64,000 bases of DNA from Dysidea avara (GCF_963678975.1 NC_089277.1:18476257-18540256); one strand, 5' to 3'. Counted from the first letter of the stretch, positions 11,400 to 23,300 are shown. Notes: generated from the letters alone by a model not told the origin. Numbers and translations are program-made.

Positions 11400-12478
11400 A
11401 TGCTTAATAGGCAAAGCTAAGGTTAGCATTAGGGTCAGGTTCAAGAAATAACATAGGCTGGCTGGCAAGACTAGACAACAAAATACTGTGATACATATAT
11501 AGAACAGCCATTTTGGGATTTCTGCAGTTCTGCGCTCACATCGTTAGTTATACTGTATCTAAAAACATTCAGATTACAGATTGCCCATAAGATCTTCAGA
11601 TTCGATTTGGGAAGCGACAATTGTATGAGGGGGTGAAGGATACATGGAAACAACTTGAACTTCAAGACATTAGAGGCAAGAACACAATGTAGTAAGCTGA
11701 CTGTACTGCTGAAATACATCCAGAGACTCCAAATACTATAATCAGTTACATTTTATGTAGGGCAACAGAGCCAAGCTGCAATGACCTTTTGGACTGCACA
11801 CAAGCTGGTAATCCACAAAAGACCAGCATGAAAAAGCAGCAGAGCAGATGACAACATTTACAGTGCATTAACATTGATTTTTGACTATCTGTGTGGGTGG
11901 ACTACTATACTAGACCAGGTATATTAAAGTAGCACTTGAGATATTTTCATCTATATGGTACACTGTAATATTAATGTGGCGAATGTCATTTGAAAATGAT
12001 AATTTATATGATGTAATCTGTTAACCTGTTGATGCATCATGCAACATGGCACAATGTTCAAATGGAACTGATGTTCCCATACTGAAACTGCAATCTCAAA
12101 GGTACCATGGCATATGTAGCATGGCCAATAATATAAAATTCTATGATCTTAGGGTAGAGGTAGATCCGGAGGGGTGCCCAGAGATTAAGTGGACCCTGTC
12201 CTTAACCCTACAACACACAATAGCCAATAGGCCCAATACTTTAACAGTTAATGATGTTCAAGTAAAACAACTGAATCCAAAAGGGTAAGGGGAATACATG
12301 CCTTTTCCCCTCTCTACAATCACCACTAAAGAAATACTTCAAGGTACTCTAATAAAACAGTTAAATTACTTGGGGTATTATAGCATTTCTAAATTTCCAA
12401 GTTTAACAAGTCATAACTCATCATGTGTTTAACCTATTGTCTTAAAATTACATCCAGGAATAATGCTATGTTAGGAGT
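11400..12478. other. Unassigned stretch; possible intron or upstream region of the DM9 gene
   Basis: The 5' exons of the minus-strand DM9/SOCS gene should lie in this direction, but I could not identify one with confidence. A plus-strand frame at 12046-12288 (80 codons, MAQCSNGTDVPILKL at the start) has no recognised family and no splice context that decides it. Confidence 0.4.
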
Positions 12479-13001
12479 CAACGTTGAAACCGGGTCACTA
12501 CTGCTGACCCGGATGACCCACTGACCCGGATAGCAATCTGGGTCAGACCCGGATTTGACCCGGATGTGACCCGGATTAATTAAAGCCGAGACATGTTTCG
12601 GCTAGTCTCGAGCGAGCGAACGAGTCTACATTTTGAGCGTTCGATTCGTGTTGAGTAAACATTGCAACTTCAGCCTAGCTGTGTAGGTTGAAGACCAAAA
12701 AAAAAAGGTCTTCACCTACTGACAATAGCTACCCCTCACCATAGATACCCTCAATTTCGTGCTACATACTACACTTACTAACAAATGAGCGTGGCTGAGC
12801 ATATGTTGGTAATGCGATAAGTGGGCGTGGCTCACAAAAGAGCTATACGATAGAGTTTATAAGTTTCCACGTCGTCAAACGAACAATTTCGTTTCTCACG
12901 TGATCCAATCCGGGTCAGACCCGGATAAATTGTAAACCGGGTCAGACCCGGATGACCAGGAGAAAATGTGACCCGGATGACCCAACCCGGTTTCAACGCT
13001 G
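12479..13001. mobile_element. hAT-type non-autonomous element with GACCCGG subterminal repeats
   Basis: The 523-bp element has ends CAACGTTGAAACCGGGT and, inverted, CAGCGTTGAAACCGGGT. The perfect 8-bp target duplication is TTAGGAGT (12471-12478 and 13002-13009). Many copies of GACCCGGAT lie within about 110 bp of each end, as expected of transposase-binding subterminal repeats. The interior holds a GAAGACC-A(10)-GGTCTTC tract at about 12688-12715, also found in other short-element families here. No transposase is encoded. Confidence 0.92.
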
Positions 13002-13374
13002 TTAGGAGTGTAAAGTGACCAAATTTCAGTCTGGTACCATATATAATCACAAGTAAAGTTATGGATTGCTAAGTACATGCAATTGGAAAGGCTATAAGAC
13101 CCCTTTTCACAGATCCAGTCACATATGCTGCATGGTTCAACCTCATTTCCAAACCTTGGATCTGGTCCTGTGGAGGGCATCTCCTAACAGATTTAAATGC
13201 ATTTAATGTCACATTGTCAGTAAATATGACTCCATCTCCCTTTATAGTGTTATACTATCAAAAGCATACACAGTAAAAGCACAAAATGTATGTTCTTGTA
13301 ATTTCATAGCTAATCTATACAATGAATTCATTAAATGTATACTGTACCTTGTGCTGTAAATATGCTTGTATCGT

Positions 13375-13492
13375 CTGTGTGTGTGTAGTGTGTGTGTAGT
13401 GTGTGTGTGTAGTGTGTGTGTGTAGTGTGTGTGTGTAGTGTGTGTGTAGGGTATGTAGCGTGTGTGTGTGTCGGTGTGTGTGTGTGTGTGAT
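13375..13492. repeat. GT-rich microsatellite
   Basis: An interrupted (GT)n tract with a repeating TGTGTGTGTAG unit. It gives spurious His/Thr-rich frames on the minus strand. Confidence 0.95.
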
Positions 13493-13658
13493 TTTGAGAT
13501 CAGGTAAATAAGTTCAGTTGCCAAAGTTGACCAGATATGCATTATGCATAATATCAAGAGTCCATAATAAGAGACTATGTACGTAGCACTCAGACTACTA
13601 CTGCAATCTGAAAAAGTGCAAACCCTCCTTGGCACGCCCCTGGTATGGGATCATGATT

Positions 13659-13730
13659 TAGTCTGGCGCCGCCTGCCCCTTCGCACAAAGTAATCTTACT
13701 TTTTGCGAAGGGGCGGGCAGCGCCAGACTA
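13659..13730. repeat. 72-bp near-perfect hairpin
   Basis: Two 35-bp arms with about three mismatches surround a 2-base loop. The arms start TAGTCTGGCGCCGCC and end with its inverse. It is GC-rich in an AT-rich neighbourhood. The flanks (GATCATGAT and GTGATCACC) are also roughly symmetrical. It may be a minimal foldback element or two fused TIR ends. Confidence 0.75.
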
Positions 13731-14142
13731 GTGATCACCAGTTCCTTGCGAGAAATGCCAACCCTCGGTTCGGATGCCTGGTCTCCCGGGATGGTGCGTA
13801 CACATTGATCTCACCTTTAACGTTCACTCCTGCGTGCACTGTTCCTGGCGGAATGCGGCCTTCAGCCGATGCTTTCATAAGTATCTTACAGTCCATTCAA
13901 GTGTCGTTTAGTGATTTACTGATTTATATATGAAAAACAAACTTAATTAATTCTATATGCGCATATTCGTTTAGTCTCGTGCGCCAAAAGTGAAGACTAG
14001 AAATTATCAAATCACAAAATAAAGAAATACTACGTATTATAGTTATTTACGCTGTCCCATTGCTGAGGCACCGATTGCAGTGCAGGTCGCTGAGGCCCAT
14101 ATGTAAGATAATTTGTTTTTGTTTATTATGTACTGTTTTATC
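13731..14142. other. Unassigned stretch right of the hairpin
   Basis: No supported gene. The sequence is unusually GC-rich up to about 13870, then AT-rich. The segment ending in the A-tract (about 13960-14142) could be a short interspersed element with its tail, but no RNA polymerase III box is clear enough to call. Confidence 0.3.
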
Positions 14143-14168
14143 TAAAAAAAAAAAAAAAAATAATAATA

Positions 14169-14216
<48 letters not shown>
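14143..14216. repeat. Long A-tracts
   Basis: Two A runs (about 17 and more than 40 bases) separated by TAATAATAGGTT. They could be a retroposon poly(A) tail; no target duplication was found. Confidence 0.85.
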
Positions 14217-14219
<3 letters not shown>

Positions 14220-14656
14220 ACGTTGATTAGCACTAGTCGCATGATGTTATAAGAAGTTTTATAACTATACAAGTTGTTATGGTTGTGCATAGCTATACGA
14301 CAGGCTGTGTAGCTATAGCTATATGTGCAATTGCACCTTATACTAGATAGCATGCATGCCGTGTTTACAAATAAACTCATCTTCGTAGCAAGCTTGACTG
14401 TATAAAGCTCGGTATAAACTGTAGTGCTTAATCAGTATACCTACGTATCCAGACAGCCTGTAGATATATGCAGTGATTTAAATGTAGCTGTATACAAGCA
14501 TATTACACACCCCTGTACTTCACAGGTAAAATTATCTGAAAAAAAAACCCGTACATTTTCAAGCAATTCAAACACAAGTAAATTTATGCTGTGTGTAAAC
14601 TACAAACACAATATAGCAAACATATGCTCTGTTGACTGCGTATTTGAATTGCCAAG

Positions 14657-17416
14657 TTAGTCTAATAAATCCTTGAAAAAGGCTTTAACTTTATTAACTT
14701 TCTTCAATCCCCGGTCTACAACATCATATCCACGAAACACCTCCCAAATATGCATTCTCAATGGAGGCTCTCTATCCTCATTAAATCTTGAAAGCGATTC
14801 TTTAAAACCTTTATCAATGAGTGAATAATCTACTTCTAAAAATAGTAATGATGCATTGTTGCCCATTTCCTGAATAGCTAAATTAAGGTCATCACTAGAA
14901 AAGTCGTTTAGCTCTAGATTGATCCATTCTAAGACGTCGTTGATCTGTAACATTTTAGCAATGGTAAACAATCCTTCAGAAGAAATGTTGCAGTTTCGTA
15001 ATTGAAGGTATGTTAGAGATTCATTATGTGCAAGAGTATCTGCTAGTACGGTCACACAGTGATCGTCAAATGCTTTACTGTTTGATAAGTCTAAGAAACT
15101 AAGTTGGCACTGGGATTGAATGATCATCATGAAATATTCTATTTGATGTTTATCAGCATAAGTATGCAGGGCTGCTAGCTCCCCACTGATATTGTTTGAT
15201 TCAAAAAATTTATGCAGGCATAATATTTCCGTGATATTAAGGTATGGACAGTCAACTACCCATTTTTTACCAGAATGGACAATACAGTATGACAGTGAAG
15301 ACAACACTTGCGATGTTAAGGCAGAGTCAGGGATGTCTATATAACAAGCGTCGCTATAAAAGAGTGCACTGCTACAAAGTGTTTTACAAGCAGCAGGATT
15401 TTGTGCCTCAGCACAACAACTGATCAAGACTAGCAATGTATCATTTGAAAAAGTATTAGATGTAACCTCCGTGTAGTAATCCTTTGCTATTGTACTGATC
15501 CGAAAAAGTTTCGCAGCATTGCTATTCTTCAATACAAGCTGTAAATCAACTGATACCATGCTCAGTAAAAATTTTTTTGCTAGTTCTTTATTTATTACAG
15601 CAGATAAAACAATTTCAATATTTATGGTTCTCAAACCAGTAAGCCCAGCATAGAATAACAAACTCATTTCACAAGCTTTATTATCCAGTATATTGATAAA
15701 CATCATTTCCTGCTTATTTGAGGGTAGTTTTGTCAAGTACCAAGCAGCTACAAATTCTTGAATAGTTCTATGTAAAAAGCTAAACGTTCTATAGTTGCTT
15801 TTATGCATGATATGGTTTTCTACTTTTAATAATCCCATTCCATCAAAATCTATTGGAATGGCCTGACCATAGTAATGTCTTATTCTGTCTTCATCAATAG
15901 TAAAATTTTCTTCAATCAGCTCCTGAAATGCTATGTTGCTTAAGTGTTTAAGTTGACCATTGATGTAATCTGGCAAAGCCTCTAGTTGTTCAAATATTTT
16001 TTTTGTGTTCTCCATTCTTAAATTGTAATGACTCAATTTAAACAACAAGTACTGTTGATAGAGTTCAGTCAGAGAGCTCGGCAGTCTCTCTCCACATTGC
16101 TTGAACACATGCACTAAAATTGATAAGTTTACTGGAGTACAGGCCAACGACTTTAGTGCTAAGTGGGAATCAAGCTCAGTCAAAAATCTGTCTCTAAGTT
16201 TACCTTCTAAGCAATTTGTCAAGTAGAGTTTTACCTGATCTTCAGAAAATCCAAGTATAGCAATATGACGGGTCACAAATATTTTCTGTATAGTTCCAAT
16301 AGAAGATGGTCGACTGGTAATCAAGACACTGGCATCTTTAAATAATTTTCTAGAAATAATGTCAGCAAGAAATGAGTCACGCTGTTTATCTTCATGAAGT
16401 TCGTCCCAGCCTTCCAGTATTAGTAAAGAATTTCTACCGTGACAAGAGTGGATATCTTGTATGGCTTCAAAAGCAAAATGCGCATTTCCAGTGCTGCAGT
16501 AAATTAGCTCATCAATGCTGTACATATTGACAATTCTAGGGTCTCTTAATTTTAACATGATGACAAGCGTATAATTCTGTATAAGTGCTCCTTTGGCCCA
16601 CTGCCTGCAAATCTCATTAGCTAGGGTAGTTTTACCACTACCAGGTGATCCTTGTATGAGTATAACTTGCTGGCCAATTCCTGGTACGTCAAATATTTCT
16701 GGTAATGATTTTAGTATAGTTTTGTTGTTATGTCCTTTGTGCTTAAACAATAAACTATAGGGATCTGCTATGGCTTTGAAGTATTCGTATTCATCACCTC
16801 CATGTTGCTCAGGTGTTATCAAGCTCAAGTTGATATACTGGTTAATATTTGGACCTTCAAAATTGTCTTCTGCGACTGGTTTACTATTTTGCAAGTAAAA
16901 TTGTCTAAGGTGCTCTTTATACTCAAGTAAACTTACAGAGACAGCTAAGTTCATCACCGATGGATTGTCAACTGTGTCATTCAGGCTGTCCGCTAAACTT
17001 TGCAGCAGCTGGTAAAGCTCAGCATTATTGGGAATATCTAATGCTAAACATTTCATAAACATTTTAATAAAATCAAGATTCTTATCTTTTAACATTGTTA
17101 CAAAGTAATCTTCTCTACTTGCTCCATTTCTGATAGCTTCACTGTCAACATTACAACCAAGTGCAGTTATTTCATTGGCACCCAAAAGGTCTCCTAAATA
17201 CACAGCCATTGTATCAATGTTTAGATGCTCTTTAATTTCTTCTTCACTGTTGAATACAACACAACACAGTATCATACTTTCTACAAAAGTAGTGTAGCGA
17301 GGATCAGTTTTTAAAATTGAGCAGAACTTTTCAAAGTAGTCTGGCAAAAACCTCACACATCTTAGAACAGTATCAAAACACTTCCTATATAAAAATAACT
17401 TTGTATCGTCATACAA
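14657..17416 (-). CDS. NLR-type NACHT/LRR immune receptor, intronless, N-terminus uncertain
   Basis: An uninterrupted frame of about 919 codons. It has an alpha-helical N-terminal region of about 240 residues and then a NACHT NTPase. Walker A GSPGSGKTT lies near residue 255 (about 16625-16655). Walker B LLILEGWDEL lies near residue 337, followed by a VLITSRPSS sensor near 370. NACHT-associated helical regions contain DFDGMGLLKVE and FSFLHRTIQEFVAAWYL. The C-terminus (about residues 790-890) has short ribonuclease-inhibitor-type leucine-rich repeats such as LTYLQLRNCNISSEGL. Such proteins sense danger signals in the cytosol (family knowledge). The first codon of the open frame is TTG; the first ATG comes about 48 codons in. 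An in-frame TAG at 17429-17431 separates it from homologous upstream coding sequence (17432-17605). The protein may therefore start internally, or the gene may be a recent pseudogene. A decayed paralogue lies at 20330-23650. Confidence 0.85.
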   Translation of the reverse strand: MYDDTKLFLYRKCFDTVLRCVRFLPDYFEKFCSILKTDPRYTTFVESMILCCVVFNSEEEIKEHLNIDTMAVYLGDLLGANEITALGCNVDSEAIRNGASREDYFVTMLKDKNLDFIKMFMKCLALDIPNNAELYQLLQSLADSLNDTVDNPSVMNLAVSVSLLEYKEHLRQFYLQNSKPVAEDNFEGPNINQYINLSLITPEQHGGDEYEYFKAIADPYSLLFKHKGHNNKTILKSLPEIFDVPGIGQQVILIQGSPGSGKTTLANEICRQWAKGALIQNYTLVIMLKLRDPRIVNMYSIDELIYCSTGNAHFAFEAIQDIHSCHGRNSLLILEGWDELHEDKQRDSFLADIISRKLFKDASVLITSRPSSIGTIQKIFVTRHIAILGFSEDQVKLYLTNCLEGKLRDRFLTELDSHLALKSLACTPVNLSILVHVFKQCGERLPSSLTELYQQYLLFKLSHYNLRMENTKKIFEQLEALPDYINGQLKHLSNIAFQELIEENFTIDEDRIRHYYGQAIPIDFDGMGLLKVENHIMHKSNYRTFSFLHRTIQEFVAAWYLTKLPSNKQEMMFINILDNKACEMSLLFYAGLTGLRTINIEIVLSAVINKELAKKFLLSMVSVDLQLVLKNSNAAKLFRISTIAKDYYTEVTSNTFSNDTLLVLISCCAEAQNPAACKTLCSSALFYSDACYIDIPDSALTSQVLSSLSYCIVHSGKKWVVDCPYLNITEILCLHKFFESNNISGELAALHTYADKHQIEYFMMIIQSQCQLSFLDLSNSKAFDDHCVTVLADTLAHNESLTYLQLRNCNISSEGLFTIAKMLQINDVLEWINLELNDFSSDDLNLAIQEMGNNASLLFLEVDYSLIDKGFKESLSRFNEDREPPLRMHIWEVFRGYDVVDRGLKKVNKVKAFFKDLLD

Positions 17417-17428
17417 TCTAATGTATAC

Positions 17429-17605
17429 CTATAACCTGTTTCTGTCCATCTGAGTTGTTTCAGCCTGTAGACGTTGCATATCCAGAGGAGCTATCATACC
17501 ATGCATCCTAAGCATGCCCAATATTCTGTTACAGTCTGCACTTCTCTCAAACAACACAAAATGTTTCTCAAGAGTTAAAACTCTAGTATCAAAGTTACTT
17601 GCCAT
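17429..17605 (-). pseudogene. N-terminal coding segment of the NLR gene, cut by an in-frame stop
   Basis: Reading the minus strand from ATG at 17605 gives 58 codons (MASNFDTRV at the start, LEKHFVLFERSA, then MIAPLDMQRLQAETTQ). These run in the same frame as the 919-codon NACHT frame, with one TAG (17429-17431) between them. The paralogue at 23400-23530 keeps the same segment (LEKHYDLFEKK; CAGCGCCTACAAGCTGAG at its end), which shows that it was once coding. Still further upstream (17620-17760), homology to the paralogue continues but the frame is broken. No plausible intron fits, because the distance is too short. Confidence 0.65.
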
Positions 17606-17759
17606 CCTGATGTTAGCCCAATGTAACTCTATCCCTTATTACACACAAACTCACTGGTATAGTATACGAAGTAAATGTACATGCACATTATATACTGTAT
17701 GTATAATTCCAAGAATAGACATTTACATCATTATTTTCAGTCATGTGAATTTCCCATGA

Positions 17760-18128
17760 AGTTCCCCTTACCATAATTGGTTAAGATTGTGGTGTGAACT
17801 ATGTGATCATAACCAATAGTGGTTAAAGGAATTGCTGAATCATTTCATCACTATGGTCACAATATATACAAATGACCACTGCTAAATCAACAACTCAAGT
17901 ATCACTAAATCAACAACTCACATTATTTATTGGTTATATGTGCACGTGATAGAGATTTTGTGTTTCACATCAATGACATGCAGAAGACTCAAGCATGCAT
18001 CAATCCATTCAATTCTTGTAGCTAGTGAATCTATAACGTACTCCTGCAGTATTGATTCAGCATTTACCAGTAGTGTCAGTGTGTGGTGATAAATGATCCT
18101 GTAAGCAACTATATACAACCATTACATA
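17760..18128. other. Intergenic stretch between NLR gene and VioB-like fragment
   Basis: No gene is seen. The gap contains TGAGT-type short direct repeats (ATCACTAAATCAACAACTCA, about 17881-17920) and would hold any promoter of the minus-strand NLR gene. No clear TATA or initiator can be singled out. Confidence 0.4.
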
Positions 18129-18129
18129 G

Positions 18130-18720
18130 CCTGATATAAGCTTATTGATCATCTAGATCTTGTATACTTCAGAGGAAAGAATATAACTTCAGTAAATTAA
18201 AAGTGCACAGTATGTGCATGTACACTAAGGAATGCTATAAACTATAAAACTATAATTCAAAATACTAGAACAAAATTTTGAACTGTTTTTTTCACTACTA
18301 AAACAGACTACAACTACAGTACCTATATAGCTACTATTGTCCAATGAAGAGGTCTGTGCACTAGTGAAGCACTTGTTTTAGTTCCACTCATAATCCCTGA
18401 CAGGTCCACAAGTAATACGTAGATTCATCGTCATTATACTGTGTCCACATACAGTACACTTCTTGGCATGCACCTGAAAAGCTTGGTAGGCTTCAGTGTT
18501 ACAATTTTCAACAATTGAGTGGCCACATGGAAGATAGGTAGAGCAGAACATTCACCAATTCATTTTGTGATGTGGTAACATTACAAACAGGTAAATATCT
18601 GTAGCTTTCCAATAAATTGGCAACTTCACTATTTTTTTTAGAAAACTCTAAGCCAAACAGTGGGATGATGAACAAATTCTGTTCAGCAAAGTAAACAAAC
18701 AGAAAGCTTTAAAATTTAGT
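18130..18720 (-). pseudogene. Decayed fragment of the VioB-like gene
   Basis: The segment matches the 3' flank and C-terminal coding region of the intact gene at 30675-33992. 18130-18345 matches 30490-30650, 18346-18484 matches 30650-30772, and 18485-18700 matches 31553-31770. The 780 bp between 30769 and 31549 of the intact gene are missing, and the join lies in a shared GCTT (18481-18484). That removes 260 codons including part of the ferritin-like domain. Extra small indels break the frame, and nothing corresponding to the first two thirds of the gene was found. It is a duplicated, non-functional copy. Confidence 0.8.
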
Positions 18721-20329
18721 TGAGTGTATGGGTCATAAATTAAAAGCAATGAAGCAATAGAGGTTGCTTATGTCTGAAGCTATATATACATGCTACTTCA
18801 GTCATTTATGTATTGAACAATCTCTAAAGGGACAGTCTCATACAGTTAACTTTCTCCATCTCTATTCAAGAATTAGCTACTGCTTATCATATTACTCAGC
18901 TCCCAACGCATGAAGAAATTAAAGTGCTCAAAGCAATCAAAGTTTTGGAGTGATCACCACTCTATCATGTTCACAATGTATACACCTCACTGAAAAGGGA
19001 GAGTATAGCCTTCTTTCAAGCATTATCTGTCTGGCGAACTGGGTGGAGATGATACAATAAAATTCAAAAGTGTTTTTGACCGATCAGTTAAATGTCTTTT
19101 TATCTCTTTGGTACCATTTATGAGGCTGATGATAAATTTGAAGTGATGTACACTTCTATACAAAAGAGACAAAAAATCAATTCTGCTGTCACTAGACTAT
19201 CAATCACATAGCCACAACAAAAGTTACTCTTAGTAATAATGTTTACTTCAAGTTTAACAGATGAAATATTTGTCCATGATAATAATGACACAGTGAGTTA
19301 TACTCTGGAGTGTCATGGTGATTAATCATTAGATAGAGATAATGTATATATGCATCATTACCAACCATTATATTCATTTCTATAAATATGAAGAATACAT
19401 AGTAATTGTGGAAAACAATTGATTAATACACTTGTACTCCATTATCATGAATTGTTATGGCTAAATACAACCACAGGAGCAGCTCCAGGGGAGTTTCTGA
19501 GGTTTCCAGAAAGTGGTCAAGCAAGATTGAGATACTTTAATAGAGTAGTCACCCTAATGTAACAGTTAAAGCTTTTATTAATATAATAGCACCTGATAAA
19601 CTGCTTAAAATAACCTTACAACCAATCAGTTTGCTTTTCACATTGAGGTAAAGGCATATGCCTTCATTTACAATATGTAGATAAAGACTCTGGCATAAAA
19701 AAAGCTTGGATTGTAAGCCACTAAAACCAGTCACCAAAATTCCTGGAACCAGCAAATTTACAAGTCCTAACTTCTGTATGCATGTAATCATTGTAATTAT
19801 GTTTGTAATTGCTATTTTTCCTGAACTAATATAACCAGCACTGAGTGCTTCCTGCTCAGTAATAATAAATAAATAAATAAACAACCCATGCAACCCTGGA
19901 AAAGATGTGTCTGCTACTGCACACCATTGTGTGGTTACTTTGGTGAGGGAGAAATTACTATTCTAGTGTATATGCATCTACATTTCCTGGTATAGCTACT
20001 CAATCTCCTCTGACAGTCTATGATGTCATGCTGGTGTTTTCGGTTACCAATGTCTACCAATAGTTATGTACTTACTAATCCCACCTCATTGTAGTGATTG
20101 TCTTTAGTAGCTCACAATAAATGTACAGATGATGTGTATTTTATGACCTCATGATCAAGCCTATGGGAAGGAAGGGGAGAAAGAAGTGAAGAGAGTGTGG
20201 GAAAGTGCCACACTATATACATTGAATCAGTATGTATTTGTGAATAATTATAAAGTATGTGTGTTACTGTGATGAGCTCTAACCTTTCTGTTCCTGTTTT
20301 AGCTCCTCTGTATTGTTTTGGTTTCTGTG
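18721..20329. other. Intergenic stretch with a partial short-element core
   Basis: No gene is supported. The core motif GAGATACTTTAATAGAGTAGTCAC at about 19529-19552 (interrupted from the usual form) links it to the dispersed ACTCTAATAGAG family. The minus-strand frame at 19549-19893 is AT-rich, hydrophobic and unassigned. Confidence 0.4.
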
Positions 20330-23300
20330 CAGAGCAGTATTATAAGTTCCCCACAGATTTGGTTGGTATCAAGGAATTTATGTAAACACAAGATGTTACT
20401 AATAAGGAGATGTGGACAGTCAACTCTCCACTATTTACAAGAATTGACAATGCAGCATGACAATGATGACAGTACTTGTGATGTTAAGGCAGAGTTGGGA
20501 ACTTGTATATAACAAGCATCACTATAAAATAGATGACTACTACAAAGAGTTCTGCAAGCAGCAGGATTGTGTGCTTCTGCACAACAAGTGATCAAGACTA
20601 GTAGAGTTTCACAGGAAAAAGTTTTTGATGTAACCACGGTGTAATACTCTTCAGCCATAGCAGTAATGCAGAAATGTTTTGCAGCTGCACTGCTTTTCAA
20701 AACAAGCTTTAGGTTCAATAACATCGCGTTTACCACAAACTCAGACAATAATTCTCTCTTTGTCATGGCAGATAAACAGTTTCAAGTTCAATGGTTTTCA
20801 AACCAGTAAGTCCAGCATAGAATACCAGGACCATTTCATAGTTGTTAGCTTTATTCTCTAATATGTCTATAAGCAACATTCTTTGTTCATCACAATGTAG
20901 TTGAGACAAGTACCAGGCAGCTGCAAATTCTTGAATTGTTCTACGTAAGAAACTAAACATTCTGTAATTGCTCTTTTGTAGGATGTGGTTTTCTACTTGT
21001 AATAATCCCATTCCATCAAAATCCATTGGAATAGCATGACCAAGATATCGTTGCATCTGGTCTTCGTTAATAGTAAATTTTCATTTCTCAATTCATAAAA
21101 TGCAATTTTGCTTAATGCTTTGAGATTGTCCTTGATGTAATGTGGCAGTTTATCAAGGCCTTCAAATATTTTCTTAGCATCATCCATTCTTAAATTGTAG
21201 TGGCTCAATTTAAGCAAAAAATATTGTTGATAAAGTTCAGTCCAAGAAATTGGCAATCTTTTACCATATATCTTTTACCACATGTATCAAAACTGAGATG
21301 TTAGCAGGGATGCAAGCAAGTGATATAATTGCTACGTGATCTTCTAACTCAGTCAAAAACCTTTTCATTAAACTGCCTTCTAAACTATGCTGTACATGCT
21401 GCTTTATTTGGTCTTCAGAAAATCCAAGCATAGCAATATTACGAGTCACAAGTATTTTCTATATAGTTCCAATAGACGATGGACAACTTGTAATTAAAAC
21501 ACTAGCATTCTTTAAAAGTTTTCCAGTTACTATGTTGGCAAGGAATGGTTTATGCTGCTTGTCCTCATGAAGTTCATCCCAGTCTTCAAGTAGGAACAGA
21601 ACATTCATGCCATGACAATAGTGGATATCTTGAACAGCCTGGTGCACAAAGCTGGCATTACCGGTGCTGCAGTAAATCAGTTTGTCAATGGTACTTATGT
21701 TAACAATCCAATTTTAGCATGATAACATAGGTAAAGGTTTGTATGAGTATTCCTCTTGCCCATTGCCAGCAAATCTCATTAGCTAAAGTAGTTGTTCCAC
21801 TCCCTAGAGATCCTTGAATTAGTATTACCTGCTGGCCAACTCCTGAAATATCAAAAATTTCAGGTAATGATATTAACATTGTGCAGCAATTGCTTTCTTT
21901 GTGCTTGAAAAGTAAGCTACAGGGATCTGCTATTGCTTGAAAATAGTTGTACTAATCTCTCCCATGTTGATTAGGTGCTATTAAGCTCAAATTGGTACAC
22001 TTTAATGTTTGGACCTTGAAAATTGTCTTCCTCACAGATTTGCTATGTTGTAAGTTTCTGTACTCAAGCATACCTGAAGACATACACACATTGGACAGTG
22101 ATGATGAATCATTGATTGTATCACTAAAGCTTTCTACTAGGCTTTGAAGCAGTTAGTAAAGTTCACTATGATTTTCACTGTCTAAAGCCAAATATTCCAT
22201 AAATCTCTGAATGAAAGTGGCAGGCTTTTTGTTTAAAATTGTTATAAAGAATTCTTCTCTGCTGAGTCCATTCCTTTTGCCATGTCCAACTGTGCTAGGA
22301 TCAAGTGCAGCTTTTTCATTGGCAGTAAGGAGATCATCTAAATATAAGAGCACTGTATCAATTTTAATACATTCCTTAATTTCTCCCCTGCTGCTGTATA
22401 TAATGAAGGACGTTATTAGATGAAGGATAGTTAATGTTGGATGAGTTTTCAAAACACAGCAAAATGTTTCAAAGAGATTTGGTATTCTTGCACCTTTCGC
22501 AATTTCTGTTTTATACCTTCCTAGTCTGAAATGTCAGAATTCATCGGTTTGCATCAAGTTTTTAGGATTTTGAAGTTATTGCTAGCATATTCCAGGTGTA
22601 TCTGTAGCATCTAACAAAGAAGCTGTCAAAATGGTATTAGTTGACTGCCAAAATAATATCCAAGCATTTTTGTGAAAGTTAATTATGTCAAACATATATT
22701 TATTTTCAACTGGATCAGCAAAGCCCAGCTTAGCTGCATAAAGAAGATTGTCAGGTATTATGTTTAAAGTTAACAACTTGTTGTACTGGTCAAGTAATGA
22801 CCTTGTACAGAGCTAGAAACTGCTAAAGGGAATTTTAGAATCATTAATTTCTTACATTGCTATATCTGGCTTTATCAGATCCAGTGTAGATTTATTTGTA
22901 TATGTGTCATTTTCTATTTGAGTGGTCTCAGCTTTAGGGACCCGCCGATTATGCTGGCATAATTATGAGCATGATAGGTGCCTGAAAGCATTGAGCATTA
23001 TGCTAGCGTAATAGGTAGAATATTTGTGTAATAGTATGAATTCTTGCTTGTCACAGTAGCTATCACAGAAAGATCGATATACTCTAATAGAACAGTCAGT
23101 AACTCTAATAGAACAATCATATAGCTGACTGTTCTATTAGAGTATATCGATTTTTCTGTGATATACATTTTGACAAGTAAGTTTGTGCTTCAGCCAACTT
23201 GTTATTTATCCATAAACTGGAAATTATTAGCAGAGCATGAGAACTGAGGCATAAATAATTGGGCATAATTTGAGCATATTATAGGTAAGTATTGAGCATA

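Noticed and set aside
12046-12288. An 80-codon plus-strand gene
   Set aside because: No family, no conserved partner in the window and no decisive splice signals.
13375-13492. His/Thr-rich reading frame
   Set aside because: It is a product of the GT microsatellite, not a gene.
14143-14216. Poly(A) tail of a processed pseudogene
   Set aside because: No recognisable gene body upstream of the tract and no target duplication could be found.
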